DNA from: JAGPUQ01 sp050179115
GTDB lineage: Bacteria > Pseudomonadota > Gammaproteobacteria > Pseudomonadales > Porticoccaceae
NCBI GenBank assembly: GCA_050179115.1
Contig: JBFXFL010000031.1
Span: forward strand, 1-39,379
DNA: 39,379 nucleotides
Reading direction: 5' to 3'
Below, one piece after another: positions 17,064 through 26,888 of this stretch. Under the pieces are notes generated by a model that made no database searches, was not told the origin of the DNA, and saw only the letters and a program-made list of their open reading frames with translations. Each line of letters opens with the position of its first letter. The stretch's first letter is position 1. The position numbers and the translations under genes were made by a program.

Positions 17064-17074
<11 letters not shown>
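16247..17074 (+). CDS. wzm: ABC-2 type polysaccharide export permease (Wzm-like)
   Basis: A 275-aa inner-membrane permease of an O-antigen or capsule ABC exporter. The family pattern is clear: SARYRGSWFGLLWPFLQPLL near the start, about six membrane segments, YVRDVAHMIGLVISAVMFLTPVFYPLHTVP, and LLNPLTVVIEGLRAVM. It works with the following ATPase to flip lipid-linked glycan. Its start lies inside the isomerase gene, and its stop overlaps the ATPase gene by 11 nt. Confidence 0.93.
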
Positions 17075-18341
<1,267 letters not shown>

Positions 18342-18348
18342 CCCGGCC

Positions 18349-19077
18349 ATGTCTTCCGCTCCCCTGTTGTGGATAGGCGCCACCGGTGGTTCGGGTACGC
18401 GTGCCCTGGTGGCGGCGCTGGCGGCGATCGGTGTGTTTTCCGGTCGCGACCTCAACGACTCCCAGGATGCGTTGCCGATGACGGCGGTATACGACCACCA
18501 TCTATCGGCCTATCTCGCCGGCGCGAGTTTCGACCTGGCGGCGTGGCGGGCGGACGTTGTGGCGGCGCTCGAGCGGCACGCGGCTGGCCTGGCCCCGGAC
18601 GTGCCCTGTCTGGTGAAGAATCCCCGCGCTATTTTCATGCCCGATCTGCTCCTCGATGCGGTGCCCGCCAGCCGGTTTCTCCAGGTGGTGCGCAACGGTG
18701 TTGCCATGGCGTTTTCCGCCAATCAACGCCAGTTGCAGCAGCATGGCCGCGCAGTGCTGGGCAGCGGATGGGTTGGCGAATCGCCTGCCGCGCAGTCGCT
18801 GCGGCTGTGGAGCCTGGTGAATCTGCGGGGCCGTGACGTCGCACGGCGTTATCCCGGCCGCTGCGCGCTGGTCCGCTATGAGGACTTCTGCGCGCGTCCG
18901 GCGCAAGAACTGGCTCGTATCGGAGCCGAGCTGGATATTGCGCTGGATCTCGCGCGGCTGGATCCGACCGGTATTGCGCCGTCGAGCCGACCGCTGCCGG
19001 AGGACTGGCGCGAGCAGCTCGGGGATGCGCTGGCTGCCGCGCGCCCGGCGCTCGCCGCCTTTGGCTACGCACGTTGA
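18349..19077 (+). CDS. Sulfotransferase family protein 1
   Basis: A 242-aa putative PAPS-dependent sulfotransferase. The 5'-phosphosulfate loop is GATGGSGTR at 10-18. The 3'-phosphate region is VVRNGVAMAFSANQRQLQQHG near 113-133. A C-terminal VRYEDFCARPAQELARIG is typical of this bacterial subfamily. The likely acceptor is a sugar in the exported glycan (inference from position after wzm/wzt). The start lies 7 nt after the ATPase stop. Confidence 0.8.
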   Translation: MSSAPLLWIGATGGSGTRALVAALAAIGVFSGRDLNDSQDALPMTAVYDHHLSAYLAGASFDLAAWRADVVAALERHAAGLAPDVPCLVKNPRAIFMPDLLLDAVPASRFLQVVRNGVAMAFSANQRQLQQHGRAVLGSGWVGESPAAQSLRLWSLVNLRGRDVARRYPGRCALVRYEDFCARPAQELARIGAELDIALDLARLDPTGIAPSSRPLPEDWREQLGDALAAARPALAAFGYAR

Positions 19078-19084
19078 GCTGCCC

Positions 19085-19798
19085 GTGCTGAGTTTCATGG
19101 GCATAGGCGCGCAGAAGGCGGGCACCACCTGGCTCTATGAAAACCTGGCGCGTCACCCGCGCATCGGTTTCCCGGGGGGCAAGGAGGTGCATTACTGGAA
19201 TGCCAGGCGTGCCACCCTGCCGGAACAGTGGTACGGCGAGTTGTTTGCGACCGGAGACGGGCGTATCAACGGCGACATCACGCCTGCCTACGCCACGCTG
19301 GAGCCCGCGGTGGTGGCGCGGATCGGTGCGCTGTTTCCCGATCTGCGAATCCTGTTTCTGTTGCGCAACCCGATCGAACGCGCCTGGTCGGCGGCTTTGA
19401 TGGCGATGAACCGGGCCGAACTCGAGCTCGACGAAGTTTCCGATCAGTGGTTCCTCGACCACTTCCACTCTCGCGGCTCGCTGCTGCGGGGTGATTACGC
19501 TCGCACCCTGGAGATCTGGAATCAGGTTTTTGCTCCGGAGCAAGTGCTGGTGCTGTTTTTCGAGGAGCTGTGCGACGCACCGACGGCATTGCTCGCGCGG
19601 GTGGCAGCCTTTCTGGAGATTCCGCCTGCGCCGGAATGGACCCGGACAGAGGTGACCACGCCGGTATTCTCGGGTAGGGGTGCGCCACTACGGCCTGTGC
19701 TGCGGGCGGCACTGGTCGATCTCTACCGACCGCGTATCGCGGCGCTGGAAGCCCGGTTGAGCCTCGATCTTGGGCACTGGTGCCGAGACAGTGGCTGA
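19085..19798 (+). CDS. Sulfotransferase family protein 2 (NDST-like domain)
   Basis: A 237-aa sulfotransferase with textbook motifs: the 5'-PSB loop GAQKAGTTWLYENL at 8-21, HYWN after a KEVHYW segment, and the 3'-PB motif LRNPIERAWSAAL near 93. It resembles the Sulfotransfer_1 group that acts on carbohydrates. GTG 19085 is the start, 7 nt after the previous stop; ATG 19097 would cut into the PSB strand. The 3' end overlaps the next gene by 8 nt. Confidence 0.87.
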   Translation: MLSFMGIGAQKAGTTWLYENLARHPRIGFPGGKEVHYWNARRATLPEQWYGELFATGDGRINGDITPAYATLEPAVVARIGALFPDLRILFLLRNPIERAWSAALMAMNRAELELDEVSDQWFLDHFHSRGSLLRGDYARTLEIWNQVFAPEQVLVLFFEELCDAPTALLARVAAFLEIPPAPEWTRTEVTTPVFSGRGAPLRPVLRAALVDLYRPRIAALEARLSLDLGHWCRDSG

Positions 19799-21116
19799 GA
19801 CGCCGCTGGCGGTTTTGGTGCTCGGTCCTCATCGCAGCGGTACGTCCTGTGTGACGGAGCTCGTCCATGCCCTGGGGTTTGAACTGGGCCGGGACCTGTT
19901 GGGGGCGCGACCGGACAATCCCCGCGGTCTGTGGGAAAACGCTGCCGTGGTCTCGGTGTCCGAGTCGCTGCTCGCCGATGCGGCGTCGGCCTGGTACGAC
20001 CCCGGCTTCCTGGAGCTGAGCGAATTGCTTGACCCGGAGGCCATTCGCGCGGCCCTGGCGGCGGTGATAGGAACCCAGTTTGGCGCTCCCGGCGGTTCGG
20101 TGGTGATCAAGGATCCGCGCCTGTGCCGCGCGGCACGGCCGTGCGCCGCGGCCTTGCGGCAGATGGGTTATCGGGTCCGTTTCGTGCTCGCGCTGCGTGA
20201 TCCCCGCGCCAGCGCTGAGTCGCTCTATCGCCGCGATGGCGTCCCGCGAGCGGTGGGGATTGCGCTCTGGCTTGCGTATATCCTGGGGGCGCTGCAAGCG
20301 GTGCGCGGGCAGGAAGCGGTGCTGCTCTCCTACGAAGCCCTGCTCGCCGACGATGCGGTACTGGCCGATCTGGCTGCCTGGCTGCACGGTGGAGCCAGGC
20401 CGGGAGCGGACGAGCTTGCGGATTTGCGTGCTTGCATCGTGCCCGACCTCCGGCATTCCCGTGCCGCGGTGAATCCCGAACTCGAGTCCGAGCCCCTGGC
20501 CGCGCTGGCGGACGTCGTCTTTGCTACGCTGAATGTGTGTCAGAGCCCGCTAGTCGGTGCGGCCCAACTCGCGGCGTGGACGCAGCGGTTTCGGGCGCAG
20601 GTCACCGGCCCGCGCTGGCTTGGGTGGCGCCGGGTGGTGGTCATGCACCAACCGCAGGAGACGGAATGCCTCCCGGCCGGGTTGCTGGACACCTTGGCGC
20701 GACAGGATGCGGGATTGCTGCTGATTCGCGATGGCTGCGATGATCCCGCCCTGTCGCGTGAGTTGCCGGAGCTCGCGGCGGCCGGGCGGATAGGACTGTT
20801 TTTCAACCTGTGCGCGCGCGGCGAGGCGGCTAGTCTGGTACGCGGGATATCCCTGGTGGGGGCTGCCCGTCAGGTGATCCTGGTGCGATCCGGGGCGCTG
20901 GCCGTGCTGGGCGAAGTGTTGGCGTGGTGCGCTGCCCAACCGTACCCGGTGGAATTGGTCTCCACTGAGGGCGCGTCGCTTGCGTTGTCGCTGCCCGCCG
21001 CAGTGGCCAGCGGCCTCGACGTCTGGGCCCATGTTGATACGGGTGATGCGGCGTGGGACGCGGTGGTGAATGCCGTGGACGCCGCGCGTGAAGTTCTGGT
21101 GCGCGGGCCGCACTGA
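19791..21116 (+). CDS. Sulfotransferase-like protein 3 with an extra C-terminal domain
   Basis: A 441-aa protein. The N-terminal half (1-235) is sulfotransferase-like: PSB loop GPHRSGTSCVTELV at 12-25, PDNPRGLWEN, VIKDPRLC, and LALRDPRASAESLYRRDG as the 3'-phosphate region. The C-terminal part, about 190 aa, holds alpha/beta-like segments (RRVVVMHQPQ, AGLLLIRDG, RQVILVRSG) that I do not recognise. GTG 19791 is chosen for the 8-nt overlap with the previous gene; a TTG at 19770 is also open. It is the third sulfotransferase-family gene in a row. Confidence 0.75.
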   Translation: MAETPLAVLVLGPHRSGTSCVTELVHALGFELGRDLLGARPDNPRGLWENAAVVSVSESLLADAASAWYDPGFLELSELLDPEAIRAALAAVIGTQFGAPGGSVVIKDPRLCRAARPCAAALRQMGYRVRFVLALRDPRASAESLYRRDGVPRAVGIALWLAYILGALQAVRGQEAVLLSYEALLADDAVLADLAAWLHGGARPGADELADLRACIVPDLRHSRAAVNPELESEPLAALADVVFATLNVCQSPLVGAAQLAAWTQRFRAQVTGPRWLGWRRVVVMHQPQETECLPAGLLDTLARQDAGLLLIRDGCDDPALSRELPELAAAGRIGLFFNLCARGEAASLVRGISLVGAARQVILVRSGALAVLGEVLAWCAAQPYPVELVSTEGASLALSLPAAVASGLDVWAHVDTGDAAWDAVVNAVDAAREVLVRGPH

Positions 21117-21156
21117 TTCCTGTGTGATTGCGCGTGCGGTCAGTTCGATAGGCCCC

Positions 21157-21185
21157 GGACCGCGTGGGACCGAACTAGGTACAAT
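21157..21185 (+). promoter_or_regulatory. Weak promoter candidate before the GT2 gene
   Basis: The 101-nt gap after the third sulfotransferase gene is the only sizeable break in the glycan operon. It contains TACAAT at 21180-21185, but the region 17 nt upstream has no good -35. Tentative. Confidence 0.25.
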
Positions 21186-21217
21186 GCCCGACGTTTTGTG
21201 GCGGGGAAAAGCAAGCG

Positions 21218-22426
21218 GTGACTGTACAGCCAGTAGACATCATCGTGCCGGCGTATCGCGGTTTCCAGGTCACCCGTCGCTGCATCGAATCCGTGCTGGG
21301 CAGCCGCTGCCGGACGCCATTCGAACTCGTGGTGGTGGATGACGCCAGCCCGGAGCCGGAACTGTCGGCCTGGCTGGATGAACAGGCCGCGGCCGGGCAC
21401 ATCGGCCTGCAGCGCAACCCGGAGAATCTGGGTTTCGTGGCTACTGTCAACCGCGCCATGGCGCTGCATCCAGAGCGCGATGCGGTGCTGCTCAACAGTG
21501 ATACCGAGGTTGCGGGGAATTGGCTCGATCGGCTGCTGGCGTGTGCGGCGACGGATCCTCGCATCGCCACCGTGACACCCTTTTCCAACAACGGCTCCAT
21601 TTGCAGCTATCCCAATATGCTGGAGAGCAACTCCCTGCCGGCGGACTGGCCCCTGGCGGAGCTGGATGCCCTGTTCGCAACCGTGAATGCCGGCCAATGC
21701 CTGGATCTGCCGACTGGGGTCGGTTTCTGCATGTACGTCAGGCGCGCCTGCTGGACGGACCTGGACGGTTTCGACCTCGACCGCTTTTCGCGTGGCTACG
21801 GGGAGGAGACCGATTTCTGCATGCGCGCCGCCAAGGCCGGCTGGCGCAACGTGCTCTGCGCCGACGTTTTTGTCTTCCACGAGGGCTCGGTGAGTTTCGG
21901 CGCGGAGCGAGAAGCGCTAATGGCAGAGGGGGCTGCGGCCATGGCCGAGCGCCACCCGGAGTATCACGGTCTGGTCATGGATTTCCTGCGCGCCGATCCG
22001 GCACATCCCTGGCGCGACAATGTCACTCGGGCCCGGGGCAGGCGGCTGCTGTCGGATTGCAGCGCCACGCTGGAGGAGTTGATTGCCGAGCGCGACGGCC
22101 GTGCCGCCTGGCTGGCTGACAAGCTGATCGCCCGGGAGCGCGATGCCGCACGGCTGAGCGACCAGTTGGCGGAAGTTCGGGAGCATATCGCCCAGGTTTC
22201 CGCCGCGCTTGCCGAGGCCCAGCGCTGTGTCCGCGACCGCGAGGCCGATGTTCGTGACCGCGAGGCCGATATCCGCGAGCTGCGCCGACAGCTCGCCGAG
22301 CTGGAGCAGCATGGCCAGCGCCTGAGCGAGCAGCTCGCGGAACTCCAGGCCCGCCATGAGGCCGTGCTCAATTCCCGGACCTGGCGGTATTCGCGGCGCC
22401 TCCGGCGCCTGCTGAGGCTCGATTGA
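21218..22426 (+). CDS. Family 2 glycosyltransferase with C-terminal coiled coil
   Basis: A 402-aa protein. The GT-A domain (about 1-250) starts VDIIVPAYRG, with VVVDDAS at 38-44, NSDTEVAGNWL from 93, and GYGEETDFCMRAAKAGWRN as the acceptor-side motif. It is related to rhamnosyl- or mannosyl-adding surface glycan enzymes. Residues about 285-385 form a charged coiled coil with a duplicated heptad RDREADV/RDREADI. The end, LNSRTWRYSRRLRRLLR, is a tail seen in several polysaccharide glycosyltransferases. The GTG start is used; the gene overlaps the next by 1 nt. Confidence 0.9.
   Translation: MTVQPVDIIVPAYRGFQVTRRCIESVLGSRCRTPFELVVVDDASPEPELSAWLDEQAAAGHIGLQRNPENLGFVATVNRAMALHPERDAVLLNSDTEVAGNWLDRLLACAATDPRIATVTPFSNNGSICSYPNMLESNSLPADWPLAELDALFATVNAGQCLDLPTGVGFCMYVRRACWTDLDGFDLDRFSRGYGEETDFCMRAAKAGWRNVLCADVFVFHEGSVSFGAEREALMAEGAAAMAERHPEYHGLVMDFLRADPAHPWRDNVTRARGRRLLSDCSATLEELIAERDGRAAWLADKLIARERDAARLSDQLAEVREHIAQVSAALAEAQRCVRDREADVRDREADIRELRRQLAELEQHGQRLSEQLAELQARHEAVLNSRTWRYSRRLRRLLRLD
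22232..22273 (+). repeat. Two 21-bp tandem repeats in the coiled-coil coding part
   Basis: Two near-identical 21-bp units at 22232-22252 and 22253-22273 encode RDREADV and RDREADI, a duplicated heptad within the coiled coil. Confidence 0.8.
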
Positions 22427-23646
22427 TGGATTCACCCGTACAGGCATTCACCAGCATCACCGCGAACTACCTGCCCAAGGCGCGGGTACTGGCGCGGTCC
22501 ATCAAGCGGCTTGCCCCCGAGATCCGGTTTCACCTGGTACTGAACGATGATCCTCCGCAGGACTTCGCCCTGGCCGACGAGCCCTTCGACAGCCTGATCG
22601 GCCTCGACGAGCTGGGCTTCGGACAGGACCGTCAGTGGCTTTTCGCCCATACCCTGGTGGAGCTGTGCACCGCGGTGAAGGGCCGGGCTTTTCAGTATCT
22701 GTTCGACCATTGCGGTGCCGCCAAGGCGTTCTATTTCGATCCGGATACCGTGGTATTCGGCCGCCTGGACGAACTCTGCGCGCTGCTCGACCGCCACGGC
22801 GCCATTCTCACCCCCCATCAGTGCATGCCCGAGGAGACGCTGCAGGCCGTGATCGACAATGAGCTGTCGAGCCTCAGACACGGGGTCTTCAACCTGGGCT
22901 TTCTGGGTGTGCGCGGCGATGGCGAGGGGCGGCGGCTGGTGGACTGGTGGGCTGAGCGCCTGCGGCACTTTTGCTACGACGATTTTTCGCGCGGGTTGTT
23001 CACCGACCAGCGCTGGATGGATCTGGCGCCCTGCTTTTTCCCGGAGGTCGGCATCCTTCGCGACCCCGGCTTCAATGTGGCGACCTGGAATCTTACGCAC
23101 CGGCAGGTAACCGGCAGTCTGGCAACCAGCGTGCTGGTCAATGATGTCCCCCTGGGCTTCTACCATTTCTCGGGTTTCGACAGTGGTGCCCAGGAACGCA
23201 TGCTGAACAAGTACGGCAGCGATAATTCCGCGCTCCTCGAATTGCGACGCTGGTACCAGGACCAGTGCGCCCGCGAGGGTCAGGCAGAGCTCGGCGGGTG
23301 CGTCGCGCGCTGGTCCAGGTTTGACGATGGCACCTCCATCGAGCCCCGCCAGCGGTTGGTGTACCGCTCCCGGCCCGATCTGCAACGGGCGTTTCCCGAC
23401 CCCTTTGCCACCGCTGTCCCCAGATCGAGCTACCTGCAGTGGTGGCGGGTGCACGGGCCCTCGGACGCCGCCGCCGGCAGTTTCCAGGCGCCTGGCGACG
23501 CTCCCTATGGAGGGGTGTTGCGCGAATTTCTCGATTACACCGCAGTGCGCGTGCGTGGTTCGCCGCGGTTGGGCCGTTGGGGCCGCGCCTGTCTGCTGCC
23601 GCCGTTGGCACTGGCGCGGCGTCTGACCCGCCTGCTACCGGGTTGA
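22426..23646 (+). CDS. Glycosyltransferase, GT8-like
   Basis: A 406-aa predicted nucleotide-sugar glycosyltransferase of the GT-A type. It starts AFTSITANYLPKARVLARSIKR. It has a DxD-like FYFDPDTVVFG at 103-113, NLGFLGVRG, a DQRWMDLAP metal/acceptor motif, and GFYHFSGFD. This arrangement is common in enzymes of O-antigen loci. The exact sugar cannot be told. ATG 22426 overlaps the previous stop (TGATG), which indicates translational coupling. Confidence 0.85.
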   Translation: MDSPVQAFTSITANYLPKARVLARSIKRLAPEIRFHLVLNDDPPQDFALADEPFDSLIGLDELGFGQDRQWLFAHTLVELCTAVKGRAFQYLFDHCGAAKAFYFDPDTVVFGRLDELCALLDRHGAILTPHQCMPEETLQAVIDNELSSLRHGVFNLGFLGVRGDGEGRRLVDWWAERLRHFCYDDFSRGLFTDQRWMDLAPCFFPEVGILRDPGFNVATWNLTHRQVTGSLATSVLVNDVPLGFYHFSGFDSGAQERMLNKYGSDNSALLELRRWYQDQCAREGQAELGGCVARWSRFDDGTSIEPRQRLVYRSRPDLQRAFPDPFATAVPRSSYLQWWRVHGPSDAAAGSFQAPGDAPYGGVLREFLDYTAVRVRGSPRLGRWGRACLLPPLALARRLTRLLPG

Positions 23647-23653
23647 TTGACCC

Positions 23654-25810
23654 GTGTCGGAGCCGATTGCGCCCCTGGTCTGCCTGCATCTGAGGGGAGA
23701 GTGGGAGGCGGCTGCAGCGCAGCGCGCCATCGCCGCCTGGCGCGCTGCGTTCCCGGAGCTGGAGGTTCTGGTGGCAGGGCCTGCCGGCAGCGCAGCGACA
23801 ACGGGCAACGAAACCTTGCCGCTGTCCCCTGAGGCGGACATGGTTGCCGCGCTCGCCGCGGCATACGCCGCCCGACCGCAGCGCGATATCGCCTATGTGC
23901 GCGGCGGTGCCGAGCTGTCCGACGACTGGGTGGCGCTGCTGGCGCGCGTCCTGCGCCTGGATCCGAAGGTCGGTGTGGCCATGCCGCTGTGCGATGCGCT
24001 GCAGCTGTTCTCGCCTTACGCGGGCGCCAGGCCCGGCTGGATCCAGGCTCGTCAGCTGCGTTCCTGGCTGGCGCGGTTTTCCCGCGATCTCCTGTTCGAG
24101 GTGCCGCTGGTATTGCCGGTGTGTGGCCTGTTCCGCGCCGCCGCCCTGGCCGATCTCGCCGCCGCTGGCGCGCTCACCGAGGCGGGCAATCTCGCTGCCC
24201 GCCTGCGCGCCCGGGGCTGGTCGGCGGTGGCCTGCGACTGGACATTTGCTCACTGGCCCGGTGGCCGGCTGGAGGCATTTTTGCCTCCTGAAGACGCTGA
24301 CGTCCGTGCCTTCAATGCCCATCACCCCCTGGAGTTGCTGCGCCGCCAGCTGGCCGATGCCCTGAGCGGCGGCCCGGCGGTGGTGCCACCGCCCGCGCCG
24401 GCACTGAAGCCCGTGCAGCTCCACATCACCCATAGCTGGGGCGGCGGTCTCGGGCGCTGGGTGCGGGACATGTGCGAAGCGGATGCGCAGCGCCACAATC
24501 TGGTGTTGCGCTCCATCGGCGATTGGAGCGCGTTTGGTTACCGTCTCGGGCTCTACGACGCGGCCGGCACGCCGCTGCGGGAATGGCTGCTGGATTTTCC
24601 GATCCGCTCCGTTGCCGCAACCCACTACCACTACCGGCAGGTGCTGGCCGAGGTGGTGCGCGAGTTTCAGGTGGACACGGTGATGGTGTCGTCCCTGATC
24701 GGCCATGCGCTCGATGCGCTGGCCACCGGGCTGCCGACCCTGATGGTGCAACACGACTATTTCCCGTTCTGCCCGGCGCTGTCGATCCATTTCGGCGGGC
24801 TGTGCACGCGCTGCGACGGTGGGCAGCTGCGTGCCTGTTTTGCCGGGAATCCGCTCAACCGGTTTTTTGCCGACTCCGAGCCGGACCACTGGCTGGCGAT
24901 CCGGCGCCGCTGGACCGATCTGTTGCACGCGCCCGGGGTGACCCTGGTGGCGCCCGGTGAGGCGGTATTGCGCAATCTCCGCGCGCTTGTTCCGGAGCTT
25001 GCGCCGGTGTCGACGGCGGTGGTGCCCAATGGCACCGAGCCCCTGAGCGCACTGCCAGGCGAGCCAGGCGCCGGCCGCCTGCGGCTGGTGGTGCTGGGTA
25101 GCCTGGCGCCCCAGAAGGGCGCGGAAATACTGCGCCAGGCGCTGCCGGCGCTGGCCGAATTTGCGGATTTCTATCTGCTCGGCACGGGCGATGAAGGTCG
25201 CGAGTTCGAAGGTTTGCCGGGCGTCGAGGTCGTGCGGGCATACCAGCTCGCGGAACTGCCGGCGCGGCTGGCGGCCATTGCGCCCCACGCGGGGCTGCTG
25301 CTCTCCATCGTGCCCGAGACCTTCAGCTATACCCTGAGCGAGCTCTGGATGCTGGGAGTGCCGCCGGTGGCGACGCGCGTCGGCGCCTTTGCCGATCGCA
25401 TCGAGCACGGCCGCACCGGCTGGCTGATCGAGCCCGATGCGCAGGCCCTGGTGGCACAGCTGCGGCGCCTGGACGGGGAGCGCGCGGCGCTGGGCAGGGT
25501 ACGGGACGCCATCGCCGCGCTGCCCGGCTGGAGCCGGGTGGACATGGTGCGGGCCTATCATCGCCTGACGCCGTTGCCGGCCACGGCGGGGTTGCCCGGG
25601 CCGGGGCCCGCCGCGGCCGGACCGGAGCAGCCGACGCGGCTGCGCACGGGGTCGCTGGCCGTCGATCCGGAAGCGCCGGCGCGACAGGTCGCCGTCGATT
25701 TTCTCGATTACCTGTGCGGCAAGGTTGCGGGCAGCCGGCGCCTGGGAGGACTGCGGCGGCGCGGCGTTCTCTGGGGATTGCGCGGGTTGCGGCGGGTGCT
25801 CCGCAACTGA
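23654..25810 (+). CDS. Large glycosyltransferase: GT2-like N-terminal half joined to a GT4 domain
   Basis: A 718-aa protein with GTG start. Residues about 1-230 look like a diverged GT-A/GT2 module (LVCLHLRGEW, IAYVRGGAELSDDWVALLARVL) without an obvious full catalytic set. Residues about 255-640 form a GT-B/GT4 glycosyltransferase: VQLHITHSWGGGLGRWVRDM, GLPTLMVQHDYFPFCPALS, VVLGSLAPQKGAEILRQAL near 478, and PETFSYTLSELWMLGVPPVA near 554. A cysteine group (GLCTRCDGGQLRACF) lies in the middle. It ends the glycan operon and converges on xerC 49 nt away. Confidence 0.85.
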   Translation: MSEPIAPLVCLHLRGEWEAAAAQRAIAAWRAAFPELEVLVAGPAGSAATTGNETLPLSPEADMVAALAAAYAARPQRDIAYVRGGAELSDDWVALLARVLRLDPKVGVAMPLCDALQLFSPYAGARPGWIQARQLRSWLARFSRDLLFEVPLVLPVCGLFRAAALADLAAAGALTEAGNLAARLRARGWSAVACDWTFAHWPGGRLEAFLPPEDADVRAFNAHHPLELLRRQLADALSGGPAVVPPPAPALKPVQLHITHSWGGGLGRWVRDMCEADAQRHNLVLRSIGDWSAFGYRLGLYDAAGTPLREWLLDFPIRSVAATHYHYRQVLAEVVREFQVDTVMVSSLIGHALDALATGLPTLMVQHDYFPFCPALSIHFGGLCTRCDGGQLRACFAGNPLNRFFADSEPDHWLAIRRRWTDLLHAPGVTLVAPGEAVLRNLRALVPELAPVSTAVVPNGTEPLSALPGEPGAGRLRLVVLGSLAPQKGAEILRQALPALAEFADFYLLGTGDEGREFEGLPGVEVVRAYQLAELPARLAAIAPHAGLLLSIVPETFSYTLSELWMLGVPPVATRVGAFADRIEHGRTGWLIEPDAQALVAQLRRLDGERAALGRVRDAIAALPGWSRVDMVRAYHRLTPLPATAGLPGPGPAAAGPEQPTRLRTGSLAVDPEAPARQVAVDFLDYLCGKVAGSRRLGGLRRRGVLWGLRGLRRVLRN

Positions 25811-25859
25811 GGCTCGCTGTCGCCGCGGGTTGGACTTGTCCGCCCCGTGGGTTGTCGAT

Positions 25860-26882
25860 TCATTCCGGTTCGTCGTGCCGTTCCCGACGCCGCCCGGCGC
25901 GGGGATGGGCCGCATCGTAGACGCGCGCCAGATGCTGAAAATCCAGGTGGGTGTAGATCTGGGTGGTGCTGAGATTGGCGTGGCCCAGCAGTTCCTGCAC
26001 GGCGCGCAGGTCGCCGCTGGATTCGAGCAGATGGCTGGCGAACGAATGACGCAGCAGGTGCGGGTGCAAGTGCGAAGCGATGCCCCGCGTGCGTCCGAGG
26101 AGCGCCAGCCGCTGCTGAATGGCGCGATGGCCGAGGCGGCGGCCGCTGCGACTGATGAACAGCGCAGACTGTTCGGTCCCGCACCAGAGGCTGCGCGTGC
26201 GCAGCCAGTCCCGCAGTGCCGCACGCGCCTTGCCGCCGACCGGAAGCTGGCGTGTCTTGGCGCCTTTACCGGTGACGGTAATCAATCCGGCGGCCAGATC
26301 GAAATCATTCAGGTCCGCTGCGGCGAGTTCGGCCAGACGCAGGCCGGACGAGTAAAAGAGTTCCGCCATGGCGTGATCGCGCACGGCGAGCGGGTCGTCG
26401 CCGACGGGGGTCAGCAACTGGTGCATCTGATCCACGTCCAGCGTGGCGGGCAGCTTGCGCGCGCCGCGCGGGGCGCGGATTCCCGCGCAGGGATTCTCCA
26501 CCGGCCAGCCCTGGCGCTGTGCGAAGCGGAACAGTGCCCGCACCGACGCCAGCCAGCGGCGCAGGCTCGCACTCGCGCGTCCCCGGGCGTGCAGTTGCGC
26601 CAGGCAGTGGCGGATATGGTGATGGCGCACTGCCGACAATTCCGTCAGTTGCTGGCTGGCGCACCAGGTCCGCAAGACTTCCAGGTCGCGTCGGTAGGCG
26701 GTCAGTGTATGCGGCGAATAGCGGCGCTCGCTGGCCAGATAACGTTCGAAATCGGCGAGCAGCTCCGGGGTCGCGACCGGTGTTGGCGTCCGCTCCGGCG
26801 GGGGTGCGTCGCCGTTGCCGGAATCCGCTTGGCGGGAGCCCGGGTCGGGATCGCCACGCCTGGGACCGCCCGCGCGAGTCAT
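25860..26882 (-). CDS. xerC: Tyrosine recombinase XerC
   Basis: Site-specific recombinase that resolves chromosome dimers at dif with XerD. The 340-aa protein has an N-terminal SAM-like core-binding domain (LLADFERYLASERRYSPHTL...) and a catalytic domain. Catalytic residues are visible: Arg in SSGLRLAEL, Lys in GKGAKTRQLP, His-x-x-Arg in HPHLLRHSFASH, His in LLGHANLSTTQ, and Tyr in IYTHLD. It carries about 35 extra Pro/Gly-rich N-terminal residues, so an internal start is possible. It follows the DUF484 gene by 6 nt, the usual order in gammaproteobacteria. Confidence 0.96.
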   Translation of the reverse strand: MTRAGGPRRGDPDPGSRQADSGNGDAPPPERTPTPVATPELLADFERYLASERRYSPHTLTAYRRDLEVLRTWCASQQLTELSAVRHHHIRHCLAQLHARGRASASLRRWLASVRALFRFAQRQGWPVENPCAGIRAPRGARKLPATLDVDQMHQLLTPVGDDPLAVRDHAMAELFYSSGLRLAELAAADLNDFDLAAGLITVTGKGAKTRQLPVGGKARAALRDWLRTRSLWCGTEQSALFISRSGRRLGHRAIQQRLALLGRTRGIASHLHPHLLRHSFASHLLESSGDLRAVQELLGHANLSTTQIYTHLDFQHLARVYDAAHPRAGRRRERHDEPE

Positions 26883-26888
26883 GGCGAG

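Noticed and set aside
23138..26224. Minus-strand open frame of 1028 codons across two glycosyltransferase genes and part of xerC
   Set aside because: Arg/Pro/Gln-rich composition without motifs. It is antisense to clear glycosyltransferases on GC-rich DNA, where long antisense frames arise by codon bias.
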